DNA of 11,405 bases, taken from positions 1 through 11,405 of the forward strand of contig JAFNWA010000319.1 of assembly GCA_017383665.1 (NCBI GenBank), in the 5' to 3' direction. Of this stretch, positions 1 through 7,047 are shown in pieces; position 1 is the first letter of the stretch, and each line of letters opens with the position of its first letter. The notes under the pieces were generated by a model. The model ran no database searches and was not told the DNA's origin. It was given only the letters and a program-made list of their open reading frames with translations. Origin of the DNA: Bacteroidaceae bacterium. GTDB lineage: Bacteria; Bacteroidota; Bacteroidia; Bacteroidales; Bacteroidaceae. The translations under genes and the position numbers were made by a program.

Positions 1-642
1 ACCCTCTACAGGCTGTGATTCGGCAGAATTTTCCTCAACTGGCTGAACCGGTTCCGCAACCGGCTCTACAGCCTTGTTCTTTGGCTTGCGGCCACGCTTT
101 TTAGGAGAATTTTCTCCTGTTGGAGCCGGAGCTGCTTCGGGTGTTTCAACCTCGGCAACAGGCAACTCTGCCTGTACTGTTTCAACTGCAACAGGTTTTT
201 CGTTCTTTGGTTTGCGACCGCGCTTTTTGGGCTGAGGAGTCTCAACAGCAACGGGTTGGGGCGCAACTTCTTCAACAGGTGCAAAAACCTTCTCTTCAAC
301 TACAGGCTCCTGCACTTTTTTTTCGGGAGCCGGCTGCTCCGGTTTCTGTTTCTTTATCTCATCCTTTTCAATCTTTACAGCCTTTTCACCTGTTGCGGTA
401 TAAACCTTACTTGGTGAATCGTTGTGTATGCGATTGCGACGATGCTCCCTGCGGTTCATCCTGTTCTCCTCTTTTACTACAGCCGGAGCACCACTCTTGC
501 TGTTCTGCATTGCCTGGCCGTCGAGAATACGATAAATCAACGAATCCCTATCGAGCGACTTGATACCTTTAATCCCTAAATTCTGAGCAATGGCTTGCAA
601 ATCTGCAATCTCCTTGCTCCTCAATTGTTCTATGTGATACAT
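1..642 (-). CDS. rho: Transcription termination factor Rho, N-terminal part (cut by window edge)
   Basis: Rho is the hexameric RNA helicase that ends transcription in the cytoplasm. Only the first 214 codons are here; the RNA-binding and ATPase domains lie beyond position 1. The frame starts at ATG 642 (MYHIEQLRSKEIADLQAIAQ) and residues about 5-43 match the Rho N-terminal helical domain. From about residue 50 the protein becomes a low-complexity, charged insertion rich in K, E, P and V, a known trait of Bacteroidetes Rho. The motif KKRGRKPKN occurs at residues 139-147 and 181-189 and resembles AT-hook or basic nucleic-acid-binding patches. No Shine-Dalgarno precedes the start, which is normal for the phylum. 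The gene is divided from the upstream operon by 188 nt with its own promoter candidate. The Rho call is confident from the N-terminal domain plus insertion, although the catalytic core is unseen. Confidence 0.9.
   Translation of the reverse strand, partial: MYHIEQLRSKEIADLQAIAQNLGIKGIKSLDRDSLIYRILDGQAMQNSKSGAPAVVKEENRMNRREHRRNRIHNDSPSKVYTATGEKAVKIEKDEIKKQKPEQPAPEKKVQEPVVEEKVFAPVEEVAPQPVAVETPQPKKRGRKPKNEKPVAVETVQAELPVAEVETPEAAPAPTGENSPKKRGRKPKNKAVEPVAEPVQPVEENSAESQPVEG
76..229 (-). repeat. Two direct copies of a 28-nt segment encoding KKRGRKPKN in rho
   Basis: Two 28-nt segments at 76-103 and 202-229 are nearly identical, with differences mostly at third codon positions. They are 126 nt (42 codons) apart and both encode KKRGRKPKN. 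The protein repeat is conserved better than the DNA, so selection on the basic motif is more likely than a recent duplication. The core RGRKP resembles an AT-hook-like nucleic-acid contact. The repeats sit in the disordered insertion, not in the folded domain. Confidence 0.75.
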
Positions 643-760
643 AAATAAGATGATGACGCTTGCCCACAAAGAGGGAAAGCCCACAATAATGAATATCTAA
701 AAAAGAAAATTTGTTGATTGAAAGCGCAAGACACGCACTGTGCCCTGCATTATTGTAATG
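643..760 (-). promoter_or_regulatory. Leader (5' untranslated region) of rho
   Basis: About 110 nt lie between the predicted transcription start and the rho ATG. The octamer TTGTGGGC occurs twice on the minus strand, at 679-686 and 662-669, about 20 nt ahead of the start codon. A small GGG/CCC hairpin (673-682) overlaps the first copy. Rho is autoregulated through its leader in enteric bacteria, so a regulatory role is possible here. That is inference: no terminator-like hairpin with a U-run is visible inside the leader. A TTG-started frame crosses the leader but overlaps the rho start out of frame and has no support. Confidence 0.35.
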
Positions 761-761
761 C
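747..761. promoter_or_regulatory. Perfect palindrome at the predicted rho transcription start
   Basis: The sequence GCATTATTGTAATGC (747-761) is a perfect inverted repeat with 6-bp arms and a 3-nt centre. It abuts the candidate -7 box and would cover the transcription start, so it could act as an operator or as a 5'-end hairpin in the rho transcript. No regulator is identified. Confidence 0.35.
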
Positions 762-768
762 AAAGATA
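761..768 (-). promoter_or_regulatory. Candidate Bacteroidetes -7 promoter box for rho
   Basis: On the minus strand the sequence TATCTTTG matches the Bacteroidetes sigma-ABfr -7 consensus TAnnTTTG exactly. Transcription would begin near 750-756. A clear -33 TTTG is not seen at the usual 19-21 nt spacing; instead the upstream stretch is strongly A/T-rich with two A7 tracts, which could act as an UP-like element. The position, between the end of an operon and a housekeeping gene, supports the call. Confidence 0.5.
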
Positions 769-784
769 ATTATTTTGTTTAAAA

Positions 785-824
785 GTAGCTGTTTTTTTAA
801 TGTTTTTTTACACGAAACAGTTAC
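785..824 (-). terminator. Inverted repeat, possible terminator of the lipoprotein operon
   Basis: GTAGCTGTTT (785-794) and AAACAGTTAC (815-824) form 10-bp arms with one mismatch around a 20-nt A/T-rich loop. The structure starts 6 nt after the stop codon of the last operon gene. In the minus-strand RNA the stem has one A-C mismatch and is followed by UUUU. It is a weak intrinsic terminator by the textbook pattern, with a long loop and little G/C, but its position fits. It could instead be part of the rho promoter region. Confidence 0.4.
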
Positions 825-830
825 TACGCA

Positions 831-1988
831 TCAAAACAGCTCCTCTATTTTTTTGATTATTTCACTCACATTTGACAGGCGGGCAAGAATAGTTCCTCTT
901 TTGTTGACAAGGATTGCAGCGGGGAGTTCGGTTATTCCATACGCTGCTGCGACCTCGGCACTGCCGCCTGAGGGGTTACAAAGCTGCACCCAACGAATGT
1001 CCAATTCATCAGCAAGAGCCTTGCAATTGTCCACATTGCCATCGAGCGACACGCCAACAATCTGCAGCCCTTTGTTCCTGTATGTATCATATACCTTTGA
1101 GAGTGCCGTCACCTGTTCCTTTATATCTTCCAGCCATCCCGACCAAAAGAAAACCAGAGTATATTTGTTGGCAAAGACCTCATCGGAGAGCAACACGCGG
1201 CCACCATTTATATTATTGAGTTCAAAGTTCTGGAAAATCTTTCCAACTGATGTAGCTTCAAGACTTTTCAGCATCTCGTCGTGATATTTGTCGTATATTG
1301 CAGCATCGCTCACTTCGGTCTCAACCCTTCTCTTCATTACATCGTACAATTTGTCACGGAACTCTACCGGCACTTTGTCGAACATCGGATGCAACTTAGC
1401 CGAAGAGACAATACCCACAGATTGCACAAGGAACAGATAGCCTAATGGAGTTTTAATATTCTCTTTAATCTCCTTGATTACATATGCCTCGTAAGCCACA
1501 TTTGCAAAATCCTTGACATCATTTATGCTATCACGCATAGCCTCATCCAAGCCAAGCATATCCAGGGATTCCGGTTTACAAAGCCTACGCAAGTTTACAA
1601 TTTTAGTTCTTTCGCTCATGAAACGGCTAAGTCTATCATTAGAGGCTGTACCGCTCGCAAATTTTTCGCCTGTAAAATCGACCTTGACAACACCGGGCTC
1701 AAGAACCACAAAATTACCGTCAATCACCTGTTGCGAAGAGATAAAACGCACGGCAATAGCGGAGTCGGCGTTTGTAAAACTGAAACACCCTCCCTTTACT
1801 ACTGCAGAATCCAGCGGAGTCAGAATATCATCGATAGGAGTCATGTACAGTACTGTACCGTCTGCCGCAGATGAATAGGTACCATTTATTGTACAGGCTG
1901 CACCATTTTCATTACCGTCTTTCTTGCCACTGTCAGAGCAAGAAAAAAGAACGGAAACCGAGAGCAAAAGGAGAAATGCTTTTTTCAT
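831..1988 (-). CDS. DUF4369/TlpA-like lipoprotein lacking the thioredoxin CxxC
   Basis: The 385-residue product has a lipoprotein signal (MKKAFLLLLSVSVLFSC, lipidated Cys17), a DUF4369-like N-terminal beta domain (about 30-125), a helical linker (125-245) and a C-terminal TlpA/AhpC-TSA thioredoxin-like domain (about 245-385). Canonical relatives are anchored thiol-disulfide oxidoreductases with a WCxxC site. Here the matching stretch is FFWSGWLEDIKEQ (280-292), so after Trp284 both cysteine positions are Leu285 and Ile288. The cis-proline loop (TELP, Pro356) is kept. The fold is therefore probably intact but redox-dead, suggesting a binding or chaperone role; this is inferred from the missing residues. 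The residues after Cys17 (SDSGKKDGNE) start with only one acidic residue, so periplasmic retention is more likely than surface display. It is the last gene of the operon, 23 nt after the lipocalin-like gene. Start is ATG 1988. Confidence 0.88.
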   Translation of the reverse strand: MKKAFLLLLSVSVLFSCSDSGKKDGNENGAACTINGTYSSAADGTVLYMTPIDDILTPLDSAVVKGGCFSFTNADSAIAVRFISSQQVIDGNFVVLEPGVVKVDFTGEKFASGTASNDRLSRFMSERTKIVNLRRLCKPESLDMLGLDEAMRDSINDVKDFANVAYEAYVIKEIKENIKTPLGYLFLVQSVGIVSSAKLHPMFDKVPVEFRDKLYDVMKRRVETEVSDAAIYDKYHDEMLKSLEATSVGKIFQNFELNNINGGRVLLSDEVFANKYTLVFFWSGWLEDIKEQVTALSKVYDTYRNKGLQIVGVSLDGNVDNCKALADELDIRWVQLCNPSGGSAEVAAAYGITELPAAILVNKRGTILARLSNVSEIIKKIEELF

Positions 1989-2011
1989 TTCAAATGATTA
2001 TATTTACACTG

Positions 2012-2479
2012 TTATTCTTCCGATTCAAAGCGGTCAAGAATCTCTGCCGGAATTTCGTTGCAGCGGATGTACTTGCATAGATCGCCATTCTCCACATCGG
2101 CAGCAAGCAACATTGACTCGGCAAAAAGGCTCTTTACAATATAAGCATTGTTCCAGTTTCCTGTACCATAATCATATTTACCATCAAGGATATATCCTTT
2201 GTGGTCATCCTTGGTTATGGAGAATGTTCCGGTGATACAACGCGGATACATACTGTCGAACTTCTGGTACATCTTAAACTTCCTCTCCTTGCGTACAAAC
2301 TGGATGTAGCAGTACAAGCCATCGGGAACAGTATCGCCATTAAGTTCATCAAGTTTCCAAATACCCGCAACATTGTTCGGAGTAACATCAAGTGACTTCG
2401 GAGCAAGTTCCTCGTTATTTGTACATGCAACAAATGAGAGGACAAGCATCAATGCCATTGTCTTCAAGAATCTCTTCAT
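2012..2479 (-). CDS. Small lipocalin-like lipoprotein
   Basis: The product is 155 residues with a clear lipoprotein signal (MKRFLKTMALMLVLSFVAC, Cys19) followed by TNNEEL. The mature part begins a probable beta-barrel with GIWKL at 39-43, the G-x-W signature of lipocalin-like folds. It continues through strands such as YIQF and FKMYQKF and a KYDYGTGNW turn (101-109), and resembles short lipocalin-like domain proteins common in Bacteroidetes. Four cysteines in the mature part (57, 81, 135, 140) could form disulfides. A longer reading would need a TTG start at 2488; ATG 2479 places the signal peptide at the N-terminus and is preferred. It begins 10 nt after the DUF1573 stop, so it is co-transcribed. 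The ligand is unknown; it may bind a small hydrophobic molecule or simply be a structural barrel. Confidence 0.82.
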   Translation of the reverse strand: MKRFLKTMALMLVLSFVACTNNEELAPKSLDVTPNNVAGIWKLDELNGDTVPDGLYCYIQFVRKERKFKMYQKFDSMYPRCITGTFSITKDDHKGYILDGKYDYGTGNWNNAYIVKSLFAESMLLAADVENGDLCKYIRCNEIPAEILDRFESEE

Positions 2480-2489
2480 ATATATCAAA

Positions 2490-3278
2490 TTATTCTAATT
2501 TTACTTTCAGTGTTCTGTCTGATATGCGCCCCTCGACACCATCAACAACCACATTAAAACTGCGTGGTGCATTGGATGGCAGCATATCGCCCTTTATTGT
2601 TATTACTATATCCCCTTCCTCTCCGGGTGCCATCTCACAGGGTTCTGTTGAAAGAGTGGCAAAAGCCGGCAACATTCGCGACGAGAGTCGCAATGGTTTG
2701 GTTCCGACATTGGCACATGGAATGCGCTGTTGTGGCATTGTACCGGCCTTTACGGGTTCAAAAATAACCTCCTTGCGTTTCAATTTCAAAGCGCCCATTC
2801 TACAAGGCAAGTGATTCCATTCGTCATTGTCTATCACATTGCCTAAAAGAGTCAGTTTGGCAACCGGTTCTTTTTCCGATAGTGATGTGTATATGAATGT
2901 ATTTGTGTCAACAGTACCGGAGCGCCTGCGAGGATTGAAGCAAATACTTATAACTCCCTTCTCACCCGGAGATATAAGGCTATCTTCTATTTCCGTTGTC
3001 GTACAACCACAATTTGTGGTTATCCGTGTGATGCGTACCGGTTTAGCGGTGGTATTTACAAAAGGATAATCCACTGTCAATGGAGCACCATCTTCATATA
3101 TCACACCGAAGTCCTGCATCAGAGTCTCAAAACGCAATATTTCATTGCCTCCGGAGATTAGTTTTGGCGACATGAGCGAATCCAAGGCTTCACGCGATAC
3201 AAGCCGTTTGTTCTGCGCCATTGACACGACACTCCCTGCAAACAGGAACAACAATGTGTATAGTATTATCCTTTTCAT
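2490..3278 (-). CDS. Secreted DUF1573 protein with NCGCTT motif
   Basis: The 262-residue product has a classical signal peptide (MKRIILYTLLFLFAGSVVSM, cleavage likely before Gln22) with no lipobox cysteine, making it the only complete non-lipoprotein in the operon. Residues about 50-147 are a DUF1573 Ig-like (ASH/HYDIN-related) domain with FGVI at 57-60 and the family signature TNCGCTTTE at 88-96. The family's biochemical role is not established. A second Ig-like segment spans about 168-262. Translation from ATG 3278 is preferred; the frame extends to a TTG at 3302 that overlaps the upstream stop and would spoil the signal peptide. It lies 14 nt after the S8 protease gene and 10 nt before the lipocalin-like gene. 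A periplasmic or secreted structural role beside the protease is inference. Confidence 0.87.
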   Translation of the reverse strand: MKRIILYTLLFLFAGSVVSMAQNKRLVSREALDSLMSPKLISGGNEILRFETLMQDFGVIYEDGAPLTVDYPFVNTTAKPVRITRITTNCGCTTTEIEDSLISPGEKGVISICFNPRRRSGTVDTNTFIYTSLSEKEPVAKLTLLGNVIDNDEWNHLPCRMGALKLKRKEVIFEPVKAGTMPQQRIPCANVGTKPLRLSSRMLPAFATLSTEPCEMAPGEEGDIVITIKGDMLPSNAPRSFNVVVDGVEGRISDRTLKVKLE

Positions 3279-3292
3279 AGGACAACTGTTTC

Positions 3293-5317
3293 TTACATCC
3301 AACCGTTACTGTTGGCACCATCACGCACGGTCACCAGCACATGATGCTTCTCTCCATTAACCAGTATGTTTATGGAAGTAAATCCCTCTGATTCGCCACT
3401 TACAATCAAGCGGCTACCTTCAAGAGCAACCTTGGCAATGTTGCTATCAACAACCTCGGCATTATACTCAAGGCTTTCGCCATCAACAAAGAAACGCGCA
3501 AGGTCTATCACGGAGTTCTTGCCCGGAGCTATATATATGTTGGGGAGTTTCATGTCGCTTCCGGCACTACCAATAGCGTTTAACAAAGCTGCAGCATTCA
3601 CCAATCGTCCCATTTTGCCTTTGTATTTGGCAAGTTCGGTCTTTGTTGCAGCCGAACCAGGAGAAGAGTGGTTATAATATGACATCTTTTCGCCAACGAA
3701 GTAGCTGTCAATATCTGTAGCCGTGCTGTGCACAAGTTCTATAAACTCCTCGGCACGGAAGTGACGGCGCTGTTCAACTGCATATGAGAGACCAAGAGCT
3801 ATTACACCTGAGACATGAGGACAGGCCATTGATGTTCCCTCATAATAGCCGTATGTAGGCTTACCCTCAAGAACTAATGTAGAGTATATCATGCCGGCAT
3901 TGTCATAATCACTTCCCGGTTTTCCGTAATAATCACCATCACCACCGGGAGCAGAGAGGTCAACCTCAGCACCAAAGTTTGTATATGTTGCAGGGGTATA
4001 ATCGGCTGCTATACCACTCACAGAGATACATTTTGAGTATGCTCCCGGGTAGGCCGACATTCCTGCAAACTCATTACCCGATGCAAAGACTACGATACCA
4101 CCGTCAATTACGCCATTTGGCGAACCTGCATTCTTTATGAAGTAGTCGATAGCCTCTTTCTCAAGCGGATAGAGTGTCTCCCACTCCTCCTCTGAAGCCG
4201 GACCGGGTGTATAACCTTGCATAATGTTCGAATATGCCGAGTTGTAGCCCCAACTGCACTGCATAATTACAACTCCATTGTCGGCTGCGTACTTGAAAGC
4301 CTTTGCCTCCATTGCAACTGTTGATGCATAAGCGTCGTCAAAAATCTGAAGAGACATGATTCTCACACCCTTCTTTCCGGCAGCGTGGTCTCCGCCGGCA
4401 ATGCCTGAAACGCCAAGACCATTATTGTTCACCGCAGCAATTGTACCGGCAACATGGGTTCCGTGACCTGTAGCATTGGTAGATGTAGTTGAGATATATC
4501 CACGGTCTGTTGCAAAGTTATAACCATAACGGTCACCCTTGTATCCATTGCCGTCGTTATCCTCATCCGAAGCGTACACCTCATTCTCGTTTACCCAAAT
4601 ATTGTCCATGAGGTCAGGATGTTCCCACATGACGCCTTCATCCATGACACCTACAATAATGGAACTGTCACCGGTGCAAAGCTTCCAAGCCTCTTCACAA
4701 CCCACATCACAACCGGCAATAGCCTTTGCCCAAGACTGCTCGAAAGCATATCCACCCTTGTTTACATAACCCCACTGCAAGGGGAGTTCTGGGTCGTTGA
4801 AATAGTGTTCGGCGGCAGCGCGTGTAACACCAAACGGAAGTGTCTCTTTCGCCTTTCTGTTATCGATACGGTATATCCTACGGTTGCACTGCACCTTTGA
4901 AATCTCACCAAGCTTAGAGAGTTTCTTTACAGCTACATCAAGATTTACATTCTCATCAAAACATACTTTGTACCAAAGATGCAGACCTGCCTCGCGCGTA
5001 CGCTCCTCATTTCGTGGATCTACAGGGAAAACACGCTCAAAACTATAAGTTCCCAAAATATCCAGAACCTCGTCGGTCGATGGGATGCCACAGCGTGTAG
5101 TCATGCCAGATGAAACGACACGGGTTGTAAAATAGTTGTCCAGTATCCCGGCCATCTCCGGAGAGAACTTTATCAACAACTCTCCATCTATGGCATCTGC
5201 TGTCAAAGACGATGTAGGTTCTGATGACTCCGAGATTCCGTTCCCAATCTCATTTTCGTTACATGATACAAATGAGAAAGCCAAAAGTGCCGAATATATA
5301 AAAAATCTTTTCTTCAT
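3293..5317 (-). CDS. Subtilisin-family (S8) serine protease lipoprotein
   Basis: The 674-residue product is an endopeptidase of the S8 family, anchored as a lipoprotein (MKKRFFIYSALLAFSFVSC, Cys19; then NENE). Residues about 43-150 are a Bacteroidetes-type subtilase N-terminal prodomain. The catalytic domain spans about 180-580. The triad is visible: Asp226 in VMDEGV, His285 in GHGTHVAGT and Ser496 in GTSMACPHVSG, with oxyanion-hole Asn415 in ASGNEF. The Asp motif is DEG rather than the common DTG/DSG. A DEDNDGNG stretch (251-258) may bind calcium. Residues 590-667 look like an added beta-sandwich domain. ATG 5317 is preferred over GTG 5323, which overlaps the preceding stop. The gene begins 2 nt after the BACON-LRR gene ends, implying translational coupling and a shared role. 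All catalytic residues are present, so it should be active; the substrate is unknown. Confidence 0.95.
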   Translation of the reverse strand: MKKRFFIYSALLAFSFVSCNENEIGNGISESSEPTSSLTADAIDGELLIKFSPEMAGILDNYFTTRVVSSGMTTRCGIPSTDEVLDILGTYSFERVFPVDPRNEERTREAGLHLWYKVCFDENVNLDVAVKKLSKLGEISKVQCNRRIYRIDNRKAKETLPFGVTRAAAEHYFNDPELPLQWGYVNKGGYAFEQSWAKAIAGCDVGCEEAWKLCTGDSSIIVGVMDEGVMWEHPDLMDNIWVNENEVYASDEDNDGNGYKGDRYGYNFATDRGYISTTSTNATGHGTHVAGTIAAVNNNGLGVSGIAGGDHAAGKKGVRIMSLQIFDDAYASTVAMEAKAFKYAADNGVVIMQCSWGYNSAYSNIMQGYTPGPASEEEWETLYPLEKEAIDYFIKNAGSPNGVIDGGIVVFASGNEFAGMSAYPGAYSKCISVSGIAADYTPATYTNFGAEVDLSAPGGDGDYYGKPGSDYDNAGMIYSTLVLEGKPTYGYYEGTSMACPHVSGVIALGLSYAVEQRRHFRAEEFIELVHSTATDIDSYFVGEKMSYYNHSSPGSAATKTELAKYKGKMGRLVNAAALLNAIGSAGSDMKLPNIYIAPGKNSVIDLARFFVDGESLEYNAEVVDSNIAKVALEGSRLIVSGESEGFTSINILVNGEKHHVLVTVRDGANSNGWM

Positions 5318-5319
5318 AA

Positions 5320-7029
5320 TCACTCCTCTGTTATCTCGTCTTTAAGTTCATACTTCTCCCTTGTTCCGGGGAATACATCATAGTAATAATCAAATGTCGT
5401 AGGCTCATTGTCAAATCGCACCGGTTCTCCTGCAGAGTTCAATCCTTTCTCCTGTTGGTTGAAAATGAGCAGATCGGGAGCCCAATCCATAAAATGCGGA
5501 TGATAGAGCAACCAATCGGGCATATTACCGGTGAGGAAGTTCAGGTTAAGACGAAGCATTGTACAGTTTGGCAGAATCTTTGGCATTGCCTTGTCTGCAA
5601 GATACTGTATTGTATCTCCGCCCCAGGCATCAACATCCTTTTGGGTATATGCCACGACACCCTCTTCACCAACTGTGAAATCGGGGATGTTACCTTCAAT
5701 GTAACAGTTCGAGAATGCCAGTTCCTCAAGATTCTCCCACAAGAAGAGACGACGGAAGGCATTGTCAGTGGTTGCGTTGATATTCAGACCTATACCATCC
5801 TCATAATCACCCTTCTTGCGTAAATCAATTGTATTCCAACGGCGTGATGCAACAAAGCTCAATGATTTGAGTTTGGGGAAGTTCTCCTGAGTAAGCATTG
5901 CCGGAATCTCAGTGAAGTTGTTTGCACTCAAGTCAAGGGCTACAAGTGATTTGCCAAGTTTTACAAAATCATCGGGTAGTGACACGATACCGTAAGAGAA
6001 GAGCGTAAGATATTTCAAATACTCAAGTTCACAAATCTCGCTACCCAACTCAATGTTCAAAAGCATTGTATTCACATTACTTGAGATTGACAATGACTCA
6101 AGATACTTCAAATGGCGTATCTCGGTTGGAATGGTCTCCTTTGTATTCAGGAAACTGTATTGCACCGCACGCACACGGCCTATAGCCTCCTTGGGGACTT
6201 CTCCTTTGACAATTTCCTCATCGGCAGCCTCCCATAATGTCACTCCGCTCCAGTGCTGCATGTTATCGCTTGTATCCCAAGAATCGTTCCAACAGTTCAG
6301 GCGCTCGTATATTACAACAAGAGCTATAGAGTCACCGGCACGGTTGTCCTCAATCTTAATTGCCGGTTTCTGGCGGACTGTGATCACAGCAGGTTCAATA
6401 GCAGTCTCATCACCTTCGGGTATGAGTTTCACCTCTGCCACACGCTCCTCTGGGACAGTGTTCATTTTCCAGTCGAAACGCAGTTTTGTGGTGCGTGGAC
6501 GGGCTCCCATGTCAAGTTCAACATCGACATCTTTCGTAGAAAGCCACTCCTGCTCGCCATTGAGATAATCAATTTCAACATTAAACTTGACATTTGTAGT
6601 CACTGTTGTTTCAAAATAACGCTCCTCAAAAGATGCAGAAGACTCGATATTGATTTCTGGTTCCTCCGGAACAATCATCTTGCTATACCCCATCTGTCTG
6701 ACAGTTACAAATGTTGCCGGCATTGACTGGGGAGTAAAGCGTATTGCAGCTGTACGCATTTCATCCACAAGAGACGAATCGACAACGATGTTGCATGCAA
6801 CAGTTCCCGTACCACTTGCCGGAGAGACATATAACCATGGATCGGAAACAGAAACAGTCCAGCTGTCATTACTCTCAACAAGTACGACATCTTTTCCGCC
6901 CTCGGCAGCAAATGTAATCTCACTCTTGTTCAAAGAAAAGGCTACTTGTTTCTCCTCGGGGTCATTGCAGGCAATAAACGGGAGAGAAAGAGTGAAGCAT
7001 AATGCTATCTTATACAATTTATTCATCAT
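5320..7029 (-). CDS. Lipoprotein with two BACON domains and leucine-rich repeats
   Basis: The 569-residue product has a lipoprotein signal (lipobox FIAC, Cys21, then NDPEEK). Residues 31-114 form a BACON domain, with SWTVS at 56-60, a Trp65-Leu and the closing VTVRQMG. A second, less regular BACON-like domain at about 124-222 ends ITVRQKP. BACON domains are Ig-like modules thought to bind carbohydrate or mucin, or to serve as spacers. A Trp-rich cap (246-266) leads into irregular leucine-rich repeats at about 285-520, for example SLVALDLSANNFTEIP (361-376) and the INIP/NMP-type turns at 446-504. LRRs usually bind proteins. Start is ATG 7029, with a second ATG directly after at 7026. It lies between another LRR lipoprotein and the S8 protease and probably presents or docks the protease's target; that role is inference. 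Confidence 0.9.
   Translation of the reverse strand: MMNKLYKIALCFTLSLPFIACNDPEEKQVAFSLNKSEITFAAEGGKDVVLVESNDSWTVSVSDPWLYVSPASGTGTVACNIVVDSSLVDEMRTAAIRFTPQSMPATFVTVRQMGYSKMIVPEEPEINIESSASFEERYFETTVTTNVKFNVEIDYLNGEQEWLSTKDVDVELDMGARPRTTKLRFDWKMNTVPEERVAEVKLIPEGDETAIEPAVITVRQKPAIKIEDNRAGDSIALVVIYERLNCWNDSWDTSDNMQHWSGVTLWEAADEEIVKGEVPKEAIGRVRAVQYSFLNTKETIPTEIRHLKYLESLSISSNVNTMLLNIELGSEICELEYLKYLTLFSYGIVSLPDDFVKLGKSLVALDLSANNFTEIPAMLTQENFPKLKSLSFVASRRWNTIDLRKKGDYEDGIGLNINATTDNAFRRLFLWENLEELAFSNCYIEGNIPDFTVGEEGVVAYTQKDVDAWGGDTIQYLADKAMPKILPNCTMLRLNLNFLTGNMPDWLLYHPHFMDWAPDLLIFNQQEKGLNSAGEPVRFDNEPTTFDYYYDVFPGTREKYELKDEITEE
5323..5328 (-). promoter_or_regulatory. Shine-Dalgarno-like GAGGAG before the S8 protease
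   Basis: GAGGAG lies 5 nt upstream of ATG 5317 and forms the last two codons (Glu-Glu) of the BACON-LRR gene. None of the other starts here has such a motif, as expected for Bacteroidetes. It supports ATG 5317 over GTG 5323, and with the 2-nt gap it suggests termination-reinitiation coupling. Chance is possible because Glu codons create this sequence easily. Confidence 0.4.
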
Positions 7030-7047
7030 AACCTAACTGCATTTATA

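Noticed and set aside
120..563. Plus-strand open frame of 147 codons
   Set aside because: It lies antisense to rho; the minus frame gives a recognisable Rho N-terminal domain, and the plus product has no motif or signal.
569..763. Possible leader peptide upstream of rho on the minus strand
   Set aside because: It needs a TTG start, overlaps the true rho start out of frame, and the peptide has no regulatory pattern such as a run of one amino acid.
643..830. tRNA, small RNA gene or insertion-sequence remnant in the intergenic gap
   Set aside because: No cloverleaf, terminal inverted repeats or transposase fragment is visible; only promoter- and terminator-like elements are seen.
718..1284. 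Plus-strand open frame of 188 codons starting in the intergenic region
   Set aside because: Most of it is antisense to the TlpA-like gene and it has no recognisable domain.
2392..2814. Plus-strand open frame crossing two genes
   Set aside because: It is the complement of the lipocalin-like and DUF1573 genes, both of which have signal peptides and family motifs.
6053..6726. Overlapping plus-strand frames within the BACON-LRR gene
   Set aside because: They are shadows; the minus frame shows clear BACON and LRR signatures throughout.
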